From: Pomphorhynchus laevis | Lineage: Eukaryota > Acanthocephala > Palaeacanthocephala > Echinorhynchida > Pomphorhynchidae | NCBI GenBank assembly: GCA_012934845.2 | Contig: WNNJ02001288.1 | Span: 124,001-188,000, forward strand | Direction of reading: 5' to 3' | DNA: 64,000 nt | Notes under the pieces: generated by a model | Databases searched by the model: none | What the model was told of the DNA's origin: nothing | Seen by the model: the letters and a program-made list of their open reading frames with translations, nothing else | In this document: positions 1-12,022 of the stretch, piece after piece | Layout: every line of letters begins with the position of its first letter | How positions within the stretch are numbered: the first letter of the stretch is position 1 | Translations under genes and position numbers: made by a program

Positions 1-1863
1 TCATTTGTATTGTTAAATTCAATGTATCCAGGAGCGGACTGATCAATTGACGATGGAAGAGAGTCAAATGCCAGATCAAGTGCCTGGAAGGGGTTCATTC
101 TTCGTGTGGGATTTTCCATTATGCGGTTAGTAATCTCGTAATACGGTCGGTTTAACATATCAATGCTAGATAATATAGCTTTTGAATTTCCTATCATGAG
201 TGCTATTGATATTCGTTGAAAGAGCCGTGCAGATGCGATGCTGTATGGTATAGATGATCGAATTGCTAAGTATCGGGCGATTCGTCTGATGATTTTCTCC
301 CCTTCCATATTCCAGCCGCCGTAACACTCCAAGACTGCAGGTATGAAGTTATATCTCGTATCAATTAGCAGCTGCGTAACCAGGCACATAAGCTGACTGG
401 CGAAGAAAGGATTTCTGTAGTGGATGTCTTACCGCAAAGTCTATGGCATCTGAAGGATCCCCGTAGATCAGAATATCGGCTGGCCGTTCTTGTAGATTTT
501 GGACAAGGTTGCGAACCTCGCAACCCACATGCATTCCTGCTGATTGTGCCGCCTGGAGAACGACGTCACGAATTCCATTATGACGCATTCCTGGAAAACC
601 ACCGTAGTTGCAAGTTAGTGCATGGAAGCCCTCAGCATCTGCGTTTCGAAAACATCGACTACAACGGTAGTCACTTGGAGCAATTTGCAGGGCTAACCAC
701 ATTCTTATAATAATTGTAAATTCTTGGTAGGTAAGAGCTAGGCCGAGACTTCGATTTGGGGCGCATTGTAACCATGCGTTCGCATGTGGCTGTGATACCG
801 CTATTAGTCTGGCCCTTGTCCGATCATCTCCTGTGTCTAATATATTTTTCCGCTTCTCCGAGTCGGTTTTGAACGATATTTGATGTTGTCTTGTGGATGA
901 AGCCTGTTGTTCCACTTCTGCTCCGTGTAGCGCAAGTATTTCATTCGCGTTTACAAATCCCGGAATTGTATTTGGATCCTGGTTCACAAACGCGGCCACT
1001 GTGCTGACGCTTGCAGCAAAGGCTGCCGCTCTGTGTTTGTTTGTACTCCTAAGGCCCAGATCGCCCATTTTTAGTGGGAGGTCAACTTGAGATCGTGTTC
1101 GCGCTGACAGTTGTATTGAAGCGATGATTTCCATCGCCCGTATCACAGCATTATCAAACTGCTTACAGAAAAGTTCGGTGCTTGCTGGATCTACATTCCT
1201 CATTAGGAATGCTATTCGTTGAGCGGAAGCACAGTGGCGCAATAGCAGGTAGGCCATTAGCGTCCGGAAGCGACGCGACAAGCTCTGTGTTATTTACTAG
1301 GTTTGGTAAGTAACTATTTATGAGATATGCTTATACAAACTCTTGCGAACCAATTGGGCATCACAAAAAAAAGTAAAATTGCCGTCAATCTTGGTATGTG
1401 GAGAGTGAGTCCATCCTGTCTGCATTAAGATAATTGATTCTGTGTGGCCTATTAATTCGGTTTTTTGCCAATTCATTGATAGTCCGATTTTTTCCAGCTC
1501 ATTTGCAATCATGTTTAATGTGATAGCAACTGCCTTGGGTTCACCTCCAATTATTCCATCGTCTAAATACCACTTGTTAAAACTGATACCTATAACCGAG
1601 TTGACTTTCCGAATAATCGGTTGGATTGCCAGTGCGAAAAGGAATGGGCCCAGAAGGTCCCCTTGTTGTACTCCTGCTGACGATGTAAGGCTTTTTGCTG
1701 CTCCAAATCGTAATTTTGATGGTTGCGAGTAGCACCATTTGATCCACGGTCCGATATAAGGTGCTTCAATGTCGACTGCGTCAATAAAGCATTGCCTGTC
1801 AACTGTATTAAAGGCGTTCAAAACATCCACTTTCGCCCATACCCAATTTTCCGAGGTATGCAT
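1..1863 (-). mobile_element. Non-LTR retrotransposon remnant: RT plus C-terminal zinc/endonuclease-like region
   Basis: Decayed polymerase of a non-LTR retrotransposon, reading from 1863 down to the window edge. The piece at 1318-1863 has RT motif A (DVLNAFNTVDRQ), motif B (GVQQGDLLGPFLFALAIQP) and a YLDD catalytic box. The piece at 361-1281 continues it: a CxxC...HxxxxC zinc-like motif (CSRC, then HALTC) followed by RHNGIRD, then RPADIL and IDFAV. That layout resembles the zinc knuckle and restriction-like endonuclease of site-targeting LINEs. After a stop at 361-363 the same protein resumes in another frame (YNFIPAVLECYGGWN) and stays recognisable to base 1. The N-terminal RT fingers are missing, so it is 5'-truncated and frameshifted. 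The 49.5-50.2 kb fragment carries the same C-terminus (YNFMPAVVESFGGWN). The endonuclease assignment is inference from motif order; clade unassigned. Confidence 0.75.
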
Positions 1864-2131
1864 TTAAATAAAAAACGAAATTTAAAATAAGTCATTTTTA
1901 TGAATTGACTAATGAATAACATACTTTGTATTGTCCGTTATAATAAATAAAGTATGTTGTTTATTATTGAATAATAAATAGCAGACGTTGTATTTTGAGG
2001 CAACAAAATATGTAGCCTATTTAATATGTACATATATTAACAATGTATTTCCGGACACTCGAGTGAAGAGAGGGGTTAAGCTGTCAATCGATCACTACCT
2101 TGTAGTTAGTAAAATTCGATGATAGAACTGG

Positions 2132-4335
2132 ATGCTAGACAAGCCTGGTAAACCCAAACGTTGTTCGAGGGCGTGCTGGAAGCGTCTAGCAGATGTTTCT
2201 GTCAAAGAACGTTTTTCTGGCAGCATCCCAGAAGACTTCTCTCGGTTGTCAGAAGAGGTGAAGAGCATTGATCAAGAATGGGAGATGTTCAGCTCCTCGC
2301 TTGCCAAAGCAACTGTGAAAAGTTGTAGCTCGAAAGCCTTTGGCGCTTGTCTCAGAAGAAATACTCGAACTGCTTAGTGGACACCAGTAGTTATAGATTT
2401 GGTCCAACAGAAGAAGCTGGCTTATAAGGCAACTTTATCAGATAAATCAGTAGAAGCTGTAGACAAGTACCGGCGGACAGAGAGAGCTTCAGCTCTAGCA
2501 GTTACCGAAGCCAAGAAGGCGGCTTGGAAGAAGTTTGGGGATCACATAGAACTTGATTATAGGTCAGCTTCGAAGATGTTCTGGAGGACGATCATTAACC
2601 TTCGTGTTGGAAAGCAGAAAACTTCTCAAACTGTCTATGACAAAGCAGGATCTATGCTGACTGACATTGAAGAAATTCTTCGTTGTTGGAAAGACCATTT
2701 TAGGAGTCTCCTTAAGCCGATGGATATGCATTTTCTTGAAGAAGTATAGCCTTTAGAACCAACGGAAGAGCTCATCTCTTTGGAAGAGGTAATTGCTGTT
2801 AAAACCTTCGTAATGGCAAGTCTTCTGGAGTAGACGAGATTTGACCTGAAGATTTAAAGGCTCTCGACGTTGTTGGCATGAAGTGGCTAGCACGGATCTT
2901 TATTGCTGCGTGGAAATCCTGCAAGGTTCCTAGTGTGTGGCGAACTGAAGTGGTACCTCTTTACTCTCTCAACTATCCTCGAACAGTCTTAGGAGTTCGC
3001 CCAACCGGTCTACATGTGTTTTGAAATTTGGAGAAGGCGTTCGACCGAGTTCCGCGATATATGTTGTAGGAGATACTAAGGGAGTATGGAGTACCACACT
3101 ATCTTCGGGTACCTGTGGCTTATCTGTATGAACAAAGTATGAGTTATGTTCGTGTTCTAGGTATGAAGTCTGAATCATTTCTAGTAGGCGTTGGGCTTCG
3201 TAATGGTTGTCCTTTGTCTGCACTTTTGTTTATTGTTTACATGGACAAAATTACGAGACGGGCTGCTCTGCCAGTTGCCGGTTTTCAGTTCAGTTTCATC
3301 AGGATACCATCTCTGATTTTTGCAGATGATGTTGTTTTGTTGAATTCTTGTCCTGAGGACTTACAATACTACTAAATCGATTTACGATGTAATTCTATGC
3401 AATAGTGGATGTTGGTTAGTACCTCCATTACTGTCTCTATGTGTTCGATTCGGATTCAGGTGCCAATGTCAATCCAGATTAAGAAAAAGGTTCTTCCTGG
3501 TGTCTAGGATTTCAAGTATATTGGAATCTATTGCAGATGATGTTGTTTTGTTGAATTCTTGTCCTGAGGACTTGCAATACTACTAGATCGATTTACGATG
3601 TAATTCTAAGCAGCAGGGGATGTTGGTTAGTATCTCCATTACTGTCTCTATGTGTTCGATTCGGATTCAGGTGCCAATGTCAATCCAGATTAAGGAAAAT
3701 GTTCTTCCCGGTGTCTAGCATTTTAAGTATCTTGGGACGGCAGTAACATCAGGGAGATTGAGAATTCAGATATGTGCAGCTAACCAGCAATGCGTTCTTT
3801 GTACAGATCTGTCGTGGTGAAGCGGGAGTGGAGTGTTCTGGCGAAGCATTCGGTTTTACACGCAATCTTTGTTCCTATCTTAAACTATTGTCATGAGGTT
3901 TGGGTTATGACTGAAAGGATAAGATCTCGGATACAGGCGACCGAAATGAGGTTCCTTCGCGGTGTGGCTGGTCTTTGCCTTAGAGATAATGTTAGAAATT
4001 CTGTCATCCAGGATTGACTCGGAGTAAGGTCGATAATTTTCTACATCAAAGAAAATCAGTTGAGGTGGATAAGACACGTTTTGAGGATGTCTAGGAATCG
4101 CCTTCCTCAGAGGGATTTCCATGCTGGACTGTCTGAAAATAAACCTCGAGGTGGACCTCGATACCGGTGGAGTGATCAAATATCGAATCTGTTTGAAGAC
4201 CGCCTTGAGCTATCTGAAAGATAATTCTGGTCTGTCGCCCTGGATCGCGATGTCAGCAGTATTTTGGTTCGTTCATTGCCTCCACGACCCGACACTTAGA
4301 CTAGTGGTTGACAAGAAAAATCTGGTGTAATATTA
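2132..4335 (+). mobile_element. Non-LTR (LINE) reverse transcriptase remnant with FADD box
   Basis: Decayed LINE polymerase in several frames. 2132-2377 and 2399-2749 hold the region before the RT (IINLRVGKQKT, CWKDHFRSLL). 3115-3375 carries RVLGMKSESF, motif B (GLRNGCPLSALLFIVYMDKI) and the catalytic LIFADDVVLL. 3790-4017 encodes the post-RT segment (YRSVVVKREWSVL, HEVWVMTERIRSRIQ, FLRGVAGLCLRDNVR), and 4121-4330 the arginine-rich tail. This wording is typical of a LINE family common in fish and invertebrates. It is unrelated in sequence to the opposite-strand element at 1-1863. Stops and frameshifts make it inactive. About 211 bp around the FADD box is tandemly duplicated (3321-3531 and 3532-3742). 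Clade not assigned. Confidence 0.8.
3321..3742 (+). repeat. Tandem duplication of about 211 bp spanning the RT FADD box
   Basis: The segment starting at 3321 is repeated in direct orientation from 3532 with few differences. Each copy begins at the FADD codons and runs through the following 200 bp. The break in the reading frame lies between them, so the duplication is part of the inactivation. Confidence 0.85.
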
Positions 4336-4339
4336 TTTA

Positions 4340-4700
4340 TTTTTCCTTGTCAAGAAATTGTTGTATTGTTACTATTACCATGCTACATCATTAGCATGTT
4401 TTTCGCCCCACTGTTATGTTGAGTATCGAAATAAAGCCCGAAACCTGATATTATAGCAGTTCCCCTATTTAACCTATAATATGATTTCTAATACATTGCA
4501 TACTATCTATTAATCAGTTTAAAATGATGAATTATAAAATCTATTACGTTATAAACACTTGAACAATAGGAAATCTTAGCATTAAAATATATTTATTTTT
4601 AAATTTATTCATTGTACAAAATACGTATAATTAGTTAACTGATCTGATTTATTATATTCTTAATAAAATTTTGAAAATAGCCATGATAAATTGGCTTTAG
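4340..4700 (+). mobile_element. Naiad-type Penelope element 3' end fragment
   Basis: Matches the 3' untranslated end of the Naiad element at 21.9-22.3 kb. A diverged copy of the conserved structured motif lies at 4381-4468 (CATCATTAGCATG, then CCGAAACCTGATA and TAGCAG), followed by an AT-rich tail with the terminal signature GTTAACTGATCTGATTTA near 4634. No RT codons are attached. 4700-5640 is AT-rich with only short unsupported ORFs; I see no feature there. Confidence 0.6.
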
Positions 4701-5639
4701 TTTCATTACTGTTGTTAAGCAGTGCCTTTTCTAGTAATTTATATTTGAACTGTTCCAATGTTCAAACCTTCTATTTGAACAAATCTTCATTTGGACTAAT
4801 AATTGGAAACATACGACAGCTGTGACTATAACATCTTTATGAAGCAATTTTAATTTGTAATCCTCTGATGTAATCATCAGAGTATCTATAATCCTCTGAT
4901 GGCCTAAAATCAATGTATCGCCAATGGACCATTTAAGATCAACATTCTCGTAACAGAACTCTGATGATCTATTTATTATGTGTAAATGCTTTAAACTAAT
5001 GGCCACATCATAATCTTGTTTTGCACTCACAATTAGAACACATTTTGCATGTATAATTCGGTCATTATGTTCACTCTAGATTTGAATCGACACTAAATAG
5101 CTGATCAAAAAGCTTTATAGGATCTATTAATCGTGTTAGCCGATTTCGAATATATTATCGTGGCATCATCGAAGTTTCTTTATTTAATAATAAATAATGT
5201 TATTTATACTGTAATATTTTCGTTAATTCATTTTATTCATTATCGTTATCTTATTCCATCCATAGTCGCAGCACTGCAGTTGAGTATATCACAATATTTA
5301 ATAACCATATGCTATTGAACTTGTTATATTTTAAATGATCTGAACCATCGGCAAACGTTAATAACTTCAATAAATGATATTCTTAAAACATTCAGTATTT
5401 GATAAGTAAATGCACACGCATTATACAAGTTTATCTGCCTGATTAAATTTTTAAGAAGTCTGGAAATTGCATCTTCAATTTAAGATTTTTATATATTTGA
5501 GAGTAGCGACTGGAGTACGATAGTACTCTAGTCGCTAGTACTCCAACAGAGTACGATACATTTCAGTATTCATGTTAGTCATCAACTATACTGAAATGTA
5601 GCGTACTGCTATTAGCTTATAGATGGGATAAAAGCAACA

Positions 5640-5910
5640 TGCAGAATAAAAAAATATTCAGTTGATATACAAACAGGTATATCAACTTAAAATATTAGTT
5701 TTATTAAGAATAAGGCTACATGGATAAATTTGTTAACTTCTTGAATAAAAATTGTTAGAGTTAAATACACATATATCATCAATATATCGAAACATATATT
5801 TCATATCTTTAAATAATTTAGATTTATTTTTGAAACAATTATGAACAAATTCATATTCTATAAAGCTTAAAAATAAGTCAGTAAAATTTAATTCCATACA
5901 TGAAGACGTA
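5640..5910 (-). mobile_element. Naiad reverse transcriptase fragment
   Basis: The minus strand encodes the RT motif C region of the Naiad family: the equivalents of [24 protein letters not shown] and the following VFNS stretch can be read with interruptions. It is a short, dead piece and lines up with 56,500-56,720 on the same strand. Confidence 0.6.
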
Positions 5911-5934
5911 TTGAATTAAAGTTAAAACCTTTGT

Positions 5935-6110
5935 AATTTTCTAAGGATGGTAGCGGGAGCTATGGAAATATTGTGACTTTATGGAATAAAACTTTTGTAT
6001 TTCCACTCACTATGTTCTTTCTTATTATTTTACAGAACTATAAAGAAGGAATAAATGGGTATTTTCATAATGGTGGACCTCATCAACTACTGGTCCAATA
6101 TCTACGTTTT
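5935..6110 (+). repeat. Penelope pseudo-LTR fragment with degenerate hammerhead-like core
   Basis: Contains CTAAGGATGGTAGCGGGAGC then CTATGGAAATATT and the phrase GGAATAAAAC. The same order recurs at 26,280 and in other orientations at 17,274 and 18,440. It corresponds to a decayed CUGANGA / stem II / GAAA hammerhead layout known from canonical Penelope pLTRs. 6180-7110 is AT-rich sequence in which I see no feature. Confidence 0.45.
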
Positions 6111-7114
6111 ACGTTTCGGTTATTTTAATGTTGATTAACGATCACTCGACTCTGCTTTATTGACAATTAGATGTAACGAAGGACCTTTACATTTTTCAAA
6201 TTTAATTCTACCTTTAACAACAATATAATCATACACAAATGTAAAAATTGAAATATCTTAATCTTAAAAACAATTATGAATTCATTAAACAATTATCTAT
6301 ATTATATATATTTTAAAGATTAAGAAGTTAATCTTTAAAAAGATTAACTCTGTATTAAAAAGTTATCTATTAAAAATTTACTCTGTATAAATTTACTCTG
6401 TATTAAGCCATCAAAAACTGCCGATATACAACTTGCATTTATATTTTATAAAATATATAATATTAACTTAGTTTAAATCTTTTTTTGATTTAAAACGTTA
6501 AATATAACTATGGAATTCAAATATATATATTATAATTTATTATATAAATTATATATTTTAATTTATTATCATATATTAAAAGTGTTATATATTAAATATA
6601 TAAAATTATATATTTTAATTTATGTTTTACTATATGCCAAAGTTATTTATTAATTTTTAAGTTAAAATCTACAATTATTATGATTTTTATATCTTTTTAA
6701 TTGTACATTATCCTTTAAACCGTAATGTCAAAAAATTATATTGAGTTAATTTCGTAATTTGTTTCATAACTTTAATAACATAAAATGTAAATGCTACTCG
6801 ACATAAATGGGCATTCATCTAATTTTCTCTCGTATCCTAAATGTAAACTTTGGATGATTGTGTTAAATAATTAAAAAGTATTATTTATATTATATTCATT
6901 TCAAAAAAATATTTTATCAAGTTAAAATATTAATAAATATTAATACTTTATTGATATCAACTATATTAGAACAATTAGCTCTTCTTGGATATTTTCAATA
7001 TCTCTCACAGGATTAACATCACCATCCACATGTACAATTTCCTCGTTTGAAAACGCCCCTTAATAATATTATTACTTAATAATAAAGCTAAATATTTATA
7101 AATATTCATTGGTA

Positions 7115-7682
7115 TGATGAAGATATATAGAATGCTGCCTAGTGTTTATGCCTCCTTGTGGGGAAAACATAGTGATTTATTTATGAGTACACCATTGGGT
7201 GTCCCAGGGCAGGTGTAACATCTAATTATATTTTATATATTTGTACACTTGAAGGTATCCCAGTAAAACAGCATTTCTATCAAAAGGAATTTAGTGCCTG
7301 ATGCATTGTTGAAATGCAATACGCACTTCCATGCACAGAGCTTATGCTAAATTTCCTCTGATGGTTCAGATTAAGGGTAGTTCTGCTTTTTGAGCTCTGA
7401 ACACTGTTTAAGCGTGTGCTAAGGTGTCCATGGATGATTATTAAAGTCACGGTACTGATAAGTTCCGTAAGAGCGAAACGCGTATACCGTTGTTGAAGTT
7501 TGTCGTCACACATAGGATGACTGGGCATACGTAGCGACTTTGAATATTGCAAGAATAATTCGATTCTATTTCGTGATCTGATGAGGATATATAGAATGCT
7601 GCCTGGTGTTAATGCCTCCTTGTAGGGGAAACAGTGATTTATTTATAAGTACACCATTGGGTGTCCTAGGGCAGGTGTAACA
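7115..7682 (-). repeat. Pair of ~105-bp direct repeats flanking 358 bp (TRIM-like)
   Basis: 7115-7220 and 7579-7682 are about 90% identical direct repeats. Read on the minus strand both start TGTTACACCTGCCC and end TCATCA, the TG...CA form of LTR ends. The interior (7221-7578) has only a 90-codon ORF without recognisable domains. I see no clear target duplication or primer-binding site, so a miniature LTR element is only one reading; a simple duplication is the alternative. Confidence 0.4.
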
Positions 7683-7732
7683 TCAAATTATAGGGAATAT
7701 ATATAAATTATATATATCATAGCAACATCTAC

Positions 7733-7830
7733 AATAACGCAGATTTTACAAAGTAATAAACAATAACGCAGATTTTACTTGACGTTTCGGAATTTGCTAT
7801 CTTCAATTTTCTAAAATTCTAAAATAATCA
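7733..7830 (-). repeat. Penelope pLTR fragment with hammerhead-like core
   Basis: On the minus strand TTGAAGATAGCAAATTCCG runs into GAAACGTC, the CUGANGA...GAAAC-GUC pattern with the first base and stem II damaged. A short direct repeat of CAATAACGCAGATTTTAC (7733 and 7761) sits downstream on that strand. 7840-8280 is AT-rich without visible features. Confidence 0.4.
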
Positions 7831-8281
7831 GTGGAACATGTGGTGAAAATTTGTATAGGAACGATGCGAAAGTAGAATATAGAATATTATAAATAATATT
7901 ATATAAAATAATATTATATTATATAATATTTTATAGAATATATATTATAAATATGATTCCATATCGAATATTTAGAATAGTGTATATTTAGAATCAAATA
8001 TCGACAGAACAATTTTTATAGCAGCAACCTTATAAGGTGACTGAAACTTAATAGGTGACTATTTTTATATAATTTTTGTTCAATTAAATGTTAATGCAAT
8101 GTTAGGAACATTGCATTAACATCAATTGTATTTATCTAGTTGACATTGAATGAATTTACAATAAACATATTTCGCATGAATAAAAATATTTTAAACTCTT
8201 AAGAAGAAAACTCTCAAGAGTACCTAAGAGGAAATACGTCATAAAATAAAACATTGAATTAAACATTGAGAATATTAAAAT

Positions 8282-9640
8282 TTCATTGCTATTCTTTTTA
8301 CAAATCTAGATTTAGCAGATATTAAGGATGCGTTAGAAAAATTAATTAATCTTATATTCGGAAAAAGATATACATATATATGTTATAATAATTATAACGC
8401 CTATCTAACAAAAATTAAACCATCAAATAAATATAAATATATGGATAAAATTGAATTAATAGAATCCTTAAATATTTTGATAAATCAAAATTATTTAAAA
8501 GTAGGGACATCTATATTTTGACAAGTAAAATGTGTTCCAATGGAAGGTAATACTGGTATAAAACACTATTTCAGTATTAATTCTAAAAAAGAATTTTTAG
8601 AACAAGCAGAAGGAATAAATTTTCAAATTATAAATACATACGATTTTAGTACGTTTTATGCAAATCTAGATTTAGTAGATATTAAAGAAGCGTTAGTAAA
8701 ATTAATTAATCTTATATTCGTAAAACGATATACATATATATGTTATAATAATTATAACGCCTATCTAACAAAAATTAAACCATCAAATAAATATAAATAT
8801 ATGGATAAAATTGAATTAATAGAATCCTTAAATATTTTGATAAATCAAAATTATTTAAAGTAAGGACATCTATATTTAGACAGATAAAAGGTGTTCCAAT
8901 GGGTGGTAATTGTAGCCTAATTATAGCTAACTTGTTTTTAAGCTTTATAGAATATGAATTTGTTCATAACTGTGTAAAAATAAATCTAAATTATATAAAG
9001 ATATGAAATATATGTTTCGATACATTGATGATATATGTGTATTTAATTCTAATAATTTTTATTCAATAAGCGAACAAATTTATCCAGGTAGCCTCATTCT
9101 TAATAAAAACCAATATTAATGATAAAGAAGGCGTATATCTAGATATGAACATTAAATTAACATCAATTAAAACTACTTTTAATTTATATCGTAAAGATGA
9201 CATATTTAAATTTACAAGAAACATATTTTTGCATGAGCATTTATGCGTAGCATATAATATAAAATATAATACATTAAATAATAAAATTTTAAGAATTGCA
9301 ACAATTTGTAACGATATTGGTTTTCTTCAAAATCATTTAAATACTTTAATAGATACATATTTTAAAATAGGTTACTATAAAAATTAAATCAAACAGAAAA
9401 TAGTAAAATATATAAATCAACACAATAATATAAAGAATAAATTTAAACTCTTAATTGGAAAATTTTAATGGATGGAAATAAATAGTTGTTAGAATAAGAT
9501 ACTAGATAATCAGATTTCATCAATAACAAATATAGCATTAGCATGTATTTTGCTCAGCTGTTATGCAGAGGGGTCGATACATGATGATCTCTATTCCTTA
9601 TACTGATACAGTGTATATTATTTATTAGTCAATGAAATTT
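8282..9640 (+). mobile_element. Naiad RT and 3' end, internally duplicated and decayed
   Basis: Two overlapping blocks of the same RT segment lie in tandem. 8310-8530 reads LDLADIKDALEKL then [20 protein letters not shown]. 8540-8863 begins again with [17 protein letters not shown] and [20 protein letters not shown]. It continues into [20 protein letters not shown] at about 9016-9045 and the C-terminal [16 protein letters not shown] (9289-9340). The 3' region holds the structured motif in a shortened form (9510-9588) and the tail. Frameshifts and stops make it inactive. The catalytic box and downstream residues identify the family by comparison with 19.2-22.3 kb. Confidence 0.8.
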
Positions 9641-9909
9641 GAATTTTATTAAATTTTTCTGACTTTTCTTAATTGCATAGAGTAAAAATACAAAGGATCA
9701 TCCGGAAAAGTTTTCAGCTTAATAGTTTAATTTATTTTTATTAATATTATGTCGATTTATTTATTTTATGAATTTTGGTTGGATATATTTTTATAGTATC
9801 CTAGTTTATAATATGTATCTACTCAATTATTTAAATATTTTTGAAGTAAAACAATATTATAACATATTATGGTAATTTTTTAAATTTCATTATTAAATGT
9901 ATTATATTT

Positions 9910-9960
9910 GTTCTGGTTGTAGCACGACATTATCCTAACAGGTATTGTTCCAATCCTTGA
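9910..9960 (-). repeat. SINE body fragment
   Basis: About 50 bp (AGCACGACATTATCCTAACA and following) matches the body of the SINE copies at 11,450 and 11,850. It marks the left edge of the purine-rich block below. Confidence 0.5.
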
Positions 9961-11215
9961 TAAAAGAAAAGATTTATTTTTACGTGGCGAATGCGTGCCG
10001 GCGCACGCTTACACGACCACAACAACTAAAAAATCAAAAAAAATCTAAATCATGTTTCGATGAGGTGGGTACGGAGGCGGAATTTGAATGCAATAAAGAA
10101 GGGAGCGCGGCGGACGTCAAGTGGGAGCTAATTCCAGGCGAGTGAGGCGGCGACGAGGAAGGATCGAAGATCGTAGTTGTTAGAGTAATTGGGAACGTAG
10201 AGTAAGAGAGAATTACGGGAACGCAGTGATAAAGAGAGGTGGGGCGAGTGTAGTCTAAGAAAGAAAGTGAATGAACAATGGGGAGCCGACAGCGATGAGA
10301 CGAAAGGTAACGAGAAGAAGGCGGAGTTGTATGCGGATGCGGATGGTAGGCCAGGAGACTTGAGCACGATATGTGGATGTGTGGTCAAAGCGACGAAGAC
10401 GTATGAGCACTCGAATGGCGGAGTTTATGATACGTCTTACGGGTAGGATGATGGATTTTGGAGAATTGCAGACAAGGCTGAGGCAGTAATCGATTTTAGG
10501 GAAAGGAACCGATGAAAGAAGAGATAAAGGAACAGAAGTCGATAAGCGGGCGAATACGGCGGATGTCATGGAGAATTAAGTTAGACGAGCGGATTTTGTC
10601 GCGGACGAAGGATTTAAGGGAAAGGTGATCATCGAAATGGGATCCGAAGAAAGTGAGATTGTGAACTACGGGGATGATTGGTGATAAAAAATATACAGGG
10701 GAGGAGATATTTTATGTTGACGTGGAGGATCCACATCATTTTAGACTTGTCTGGGTTTATAACGAGACAAAGACGAGAGAGACGTTTTCAGATATAAGAA
10801 AGACAGTTGGAGGCAGAAATTGTGATATCGTGTATGCGATGGGCGGGTGCATGAACATATATGAGGACGTCAACGGCGTATTGCATGACATTAAAGGATT
10901 AGGGTTTGATAAACGGAGAGAGATCGCCGAGTAGATGAGAGATCGCCATGTAGAAGATAGATACAACACGACGTTTATAACGAGACGAAGATTGGAGAGA
11001 CGTTTGTAGATAGAAGAATGACTGTTGAGGCAGAAATTGCGATATCGTGTATGCGATGGGCGTGTGCATGATCATATATGAAGATGTCATAGGCCTATTG
11101 CATGATTTTAAAGGAGTAAGGTTTGATAAACGGAGATAGATCGCTGAGTAGAAGAGAGATCGCCGAGTAGAAGAGAGATCGACATGTAGAAGAGCGATAC
11201 AGCAAAACGTTACTA
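9960..11215. repeat. Purine-rich, GC-elevated block with an internal ~225-bp duplication
   Basis: The base composition differs sharply from the flanks: long purine runs on the plus strand and far more G+C. Two diverged direct copies lie at about 10,755-10,970 and 10,975-11,215. Both contain ATATCGTGTATGCGATGGGC and TTTGATAAACGGAGA, and they end in repeats of AGAGAGATCGCC. ORFs (10,674-10,934 and smaller) have no domain I recognise. It may be a decayed LINE or LTR interior; purine-rich endonuclease regions of some insect LINEs look similar, but no motif proves it. Lying between SINE pieces, it could also belong to a larger composite repeat. Confidence 0.4.
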
Positions 11216-11239
11216 ATCAGTTTATAAATTTCTGTATAT

Positions 11240-11665
11240 TACTTTTTGTAGGGGATCGTATTCTCACGATCCTACATTTTGTTTGCCATCCTACATTTTT
11301 TCGGATCAAACATACCTTTTATTTATGAAACCTACTTTTTGTTTGTTATACGCTAGCCGGATTACTATTTTTAATGCAGCCTCTTGCAATTAATGCTTTT
11401 TAATTTAAATTGATTGAATCTGCGAGCTGAAATTCTTCTTATTATTGTGTGATATTATCCTCACAATTATTGTTTCTATTTTTGATACAGCAGGAAGCTC
11501 TAATCATCATGGTTGGGTATCATCAGCTGCGTACCCATAACTTCATTTCACGTTTCGACCTTTATTACCTGCTTACTCGTACACTCATGCTGATCGGATT
11601 TGAACGCAGGACGTCTGTATCGCGATTCAACGCTACATCCACTAGGCTATCTGTTCCAGTGGTAT
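11240..11665 (-). mobile_element. tRNA-derived SINE, copy 1, with hammerhead-like segment
   Basis: Read on the minus strand, the head near 11,660 has a Pol III A box (TAGCCTAGTGGATG, 11,636-11,649) and a B box (GTTCAAATCC, 11,596-11,605) at tRNA spacing. Next come GGTCGAAACGTGAAA and CAGCTGATGATACCC (11,515-11,560), a hammerhead-like pair of elements. Then comes a body, and a tail with the short hairpin GGATCGTGAGAATACGATCC. The A and B boxes make a tRNA-derived SINE likely. It is not a functional tRNA gene, because no 3' acceptor strand closes the cloverleaf. Confidence 0.7.
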
Positions 11666-11689
11666 AAAAATACATTTATTTATATTTAC

Positions 11690-12022
11690 TTTTGGTAGAG
11701 GATCGTATTCTAACGATTTATTAAAAACTACCATATGTGTATGATCCGCTAGCCGGATCACTAATTTTATGATACCACTTTCAGTGATTTCTATTAATTT
11801 AACTTGATTGCATATGTGAGCTGAAATTCTTCTGATTATGGCATAGCATTGTCCTCACGGGTATTGTTCCTATTCGTGATACATCAAGACACTACTAATC
11901 AGTCTGGGTGGGTCTCATCAGCAGCTGACCCAGACTTAAATTTCACGTTTCGACCATTATTATCTACTTACTCCGTACACTGGTGCTAATCGGATTCGAA
12001 CTCAGGACGTCTGTATCTCTAC
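11690..12022 (-). mobile_element. tRNA-derived SINE, copy 2, 5'-truncated, with best hammerhead-like core
   Basis: Direct repeat of copy 1, about 75-80% identical. The B box is perfect (GTTCGAATCC, 11,992-12,001) but the A box is absent, so the head is truncated. At 11,911-11,956 the minus strand reads GGTCGAAAC ... GTC ... CTGATGAGACC. GGTC and GACC can pair as stem II, and GAAAC...GTC gives a 2-bp stem III with a GUC site. That is the order of a type II hammerhead. Stem I is weak in my hand folding. Confidence 0.65.

Noticed and set aside
4731-5030. 99-codon minus-strand ORF
   Set aside because: No recognisable domain, no splice or start context, in repeat-derived AT-rich DNA.
11596-11658. 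Functional tRNA gene
   Set aside because: A and B boxes are present, but the 3' acceptor strand and a plausible anticodon stem are not; it continues into a SINE body.
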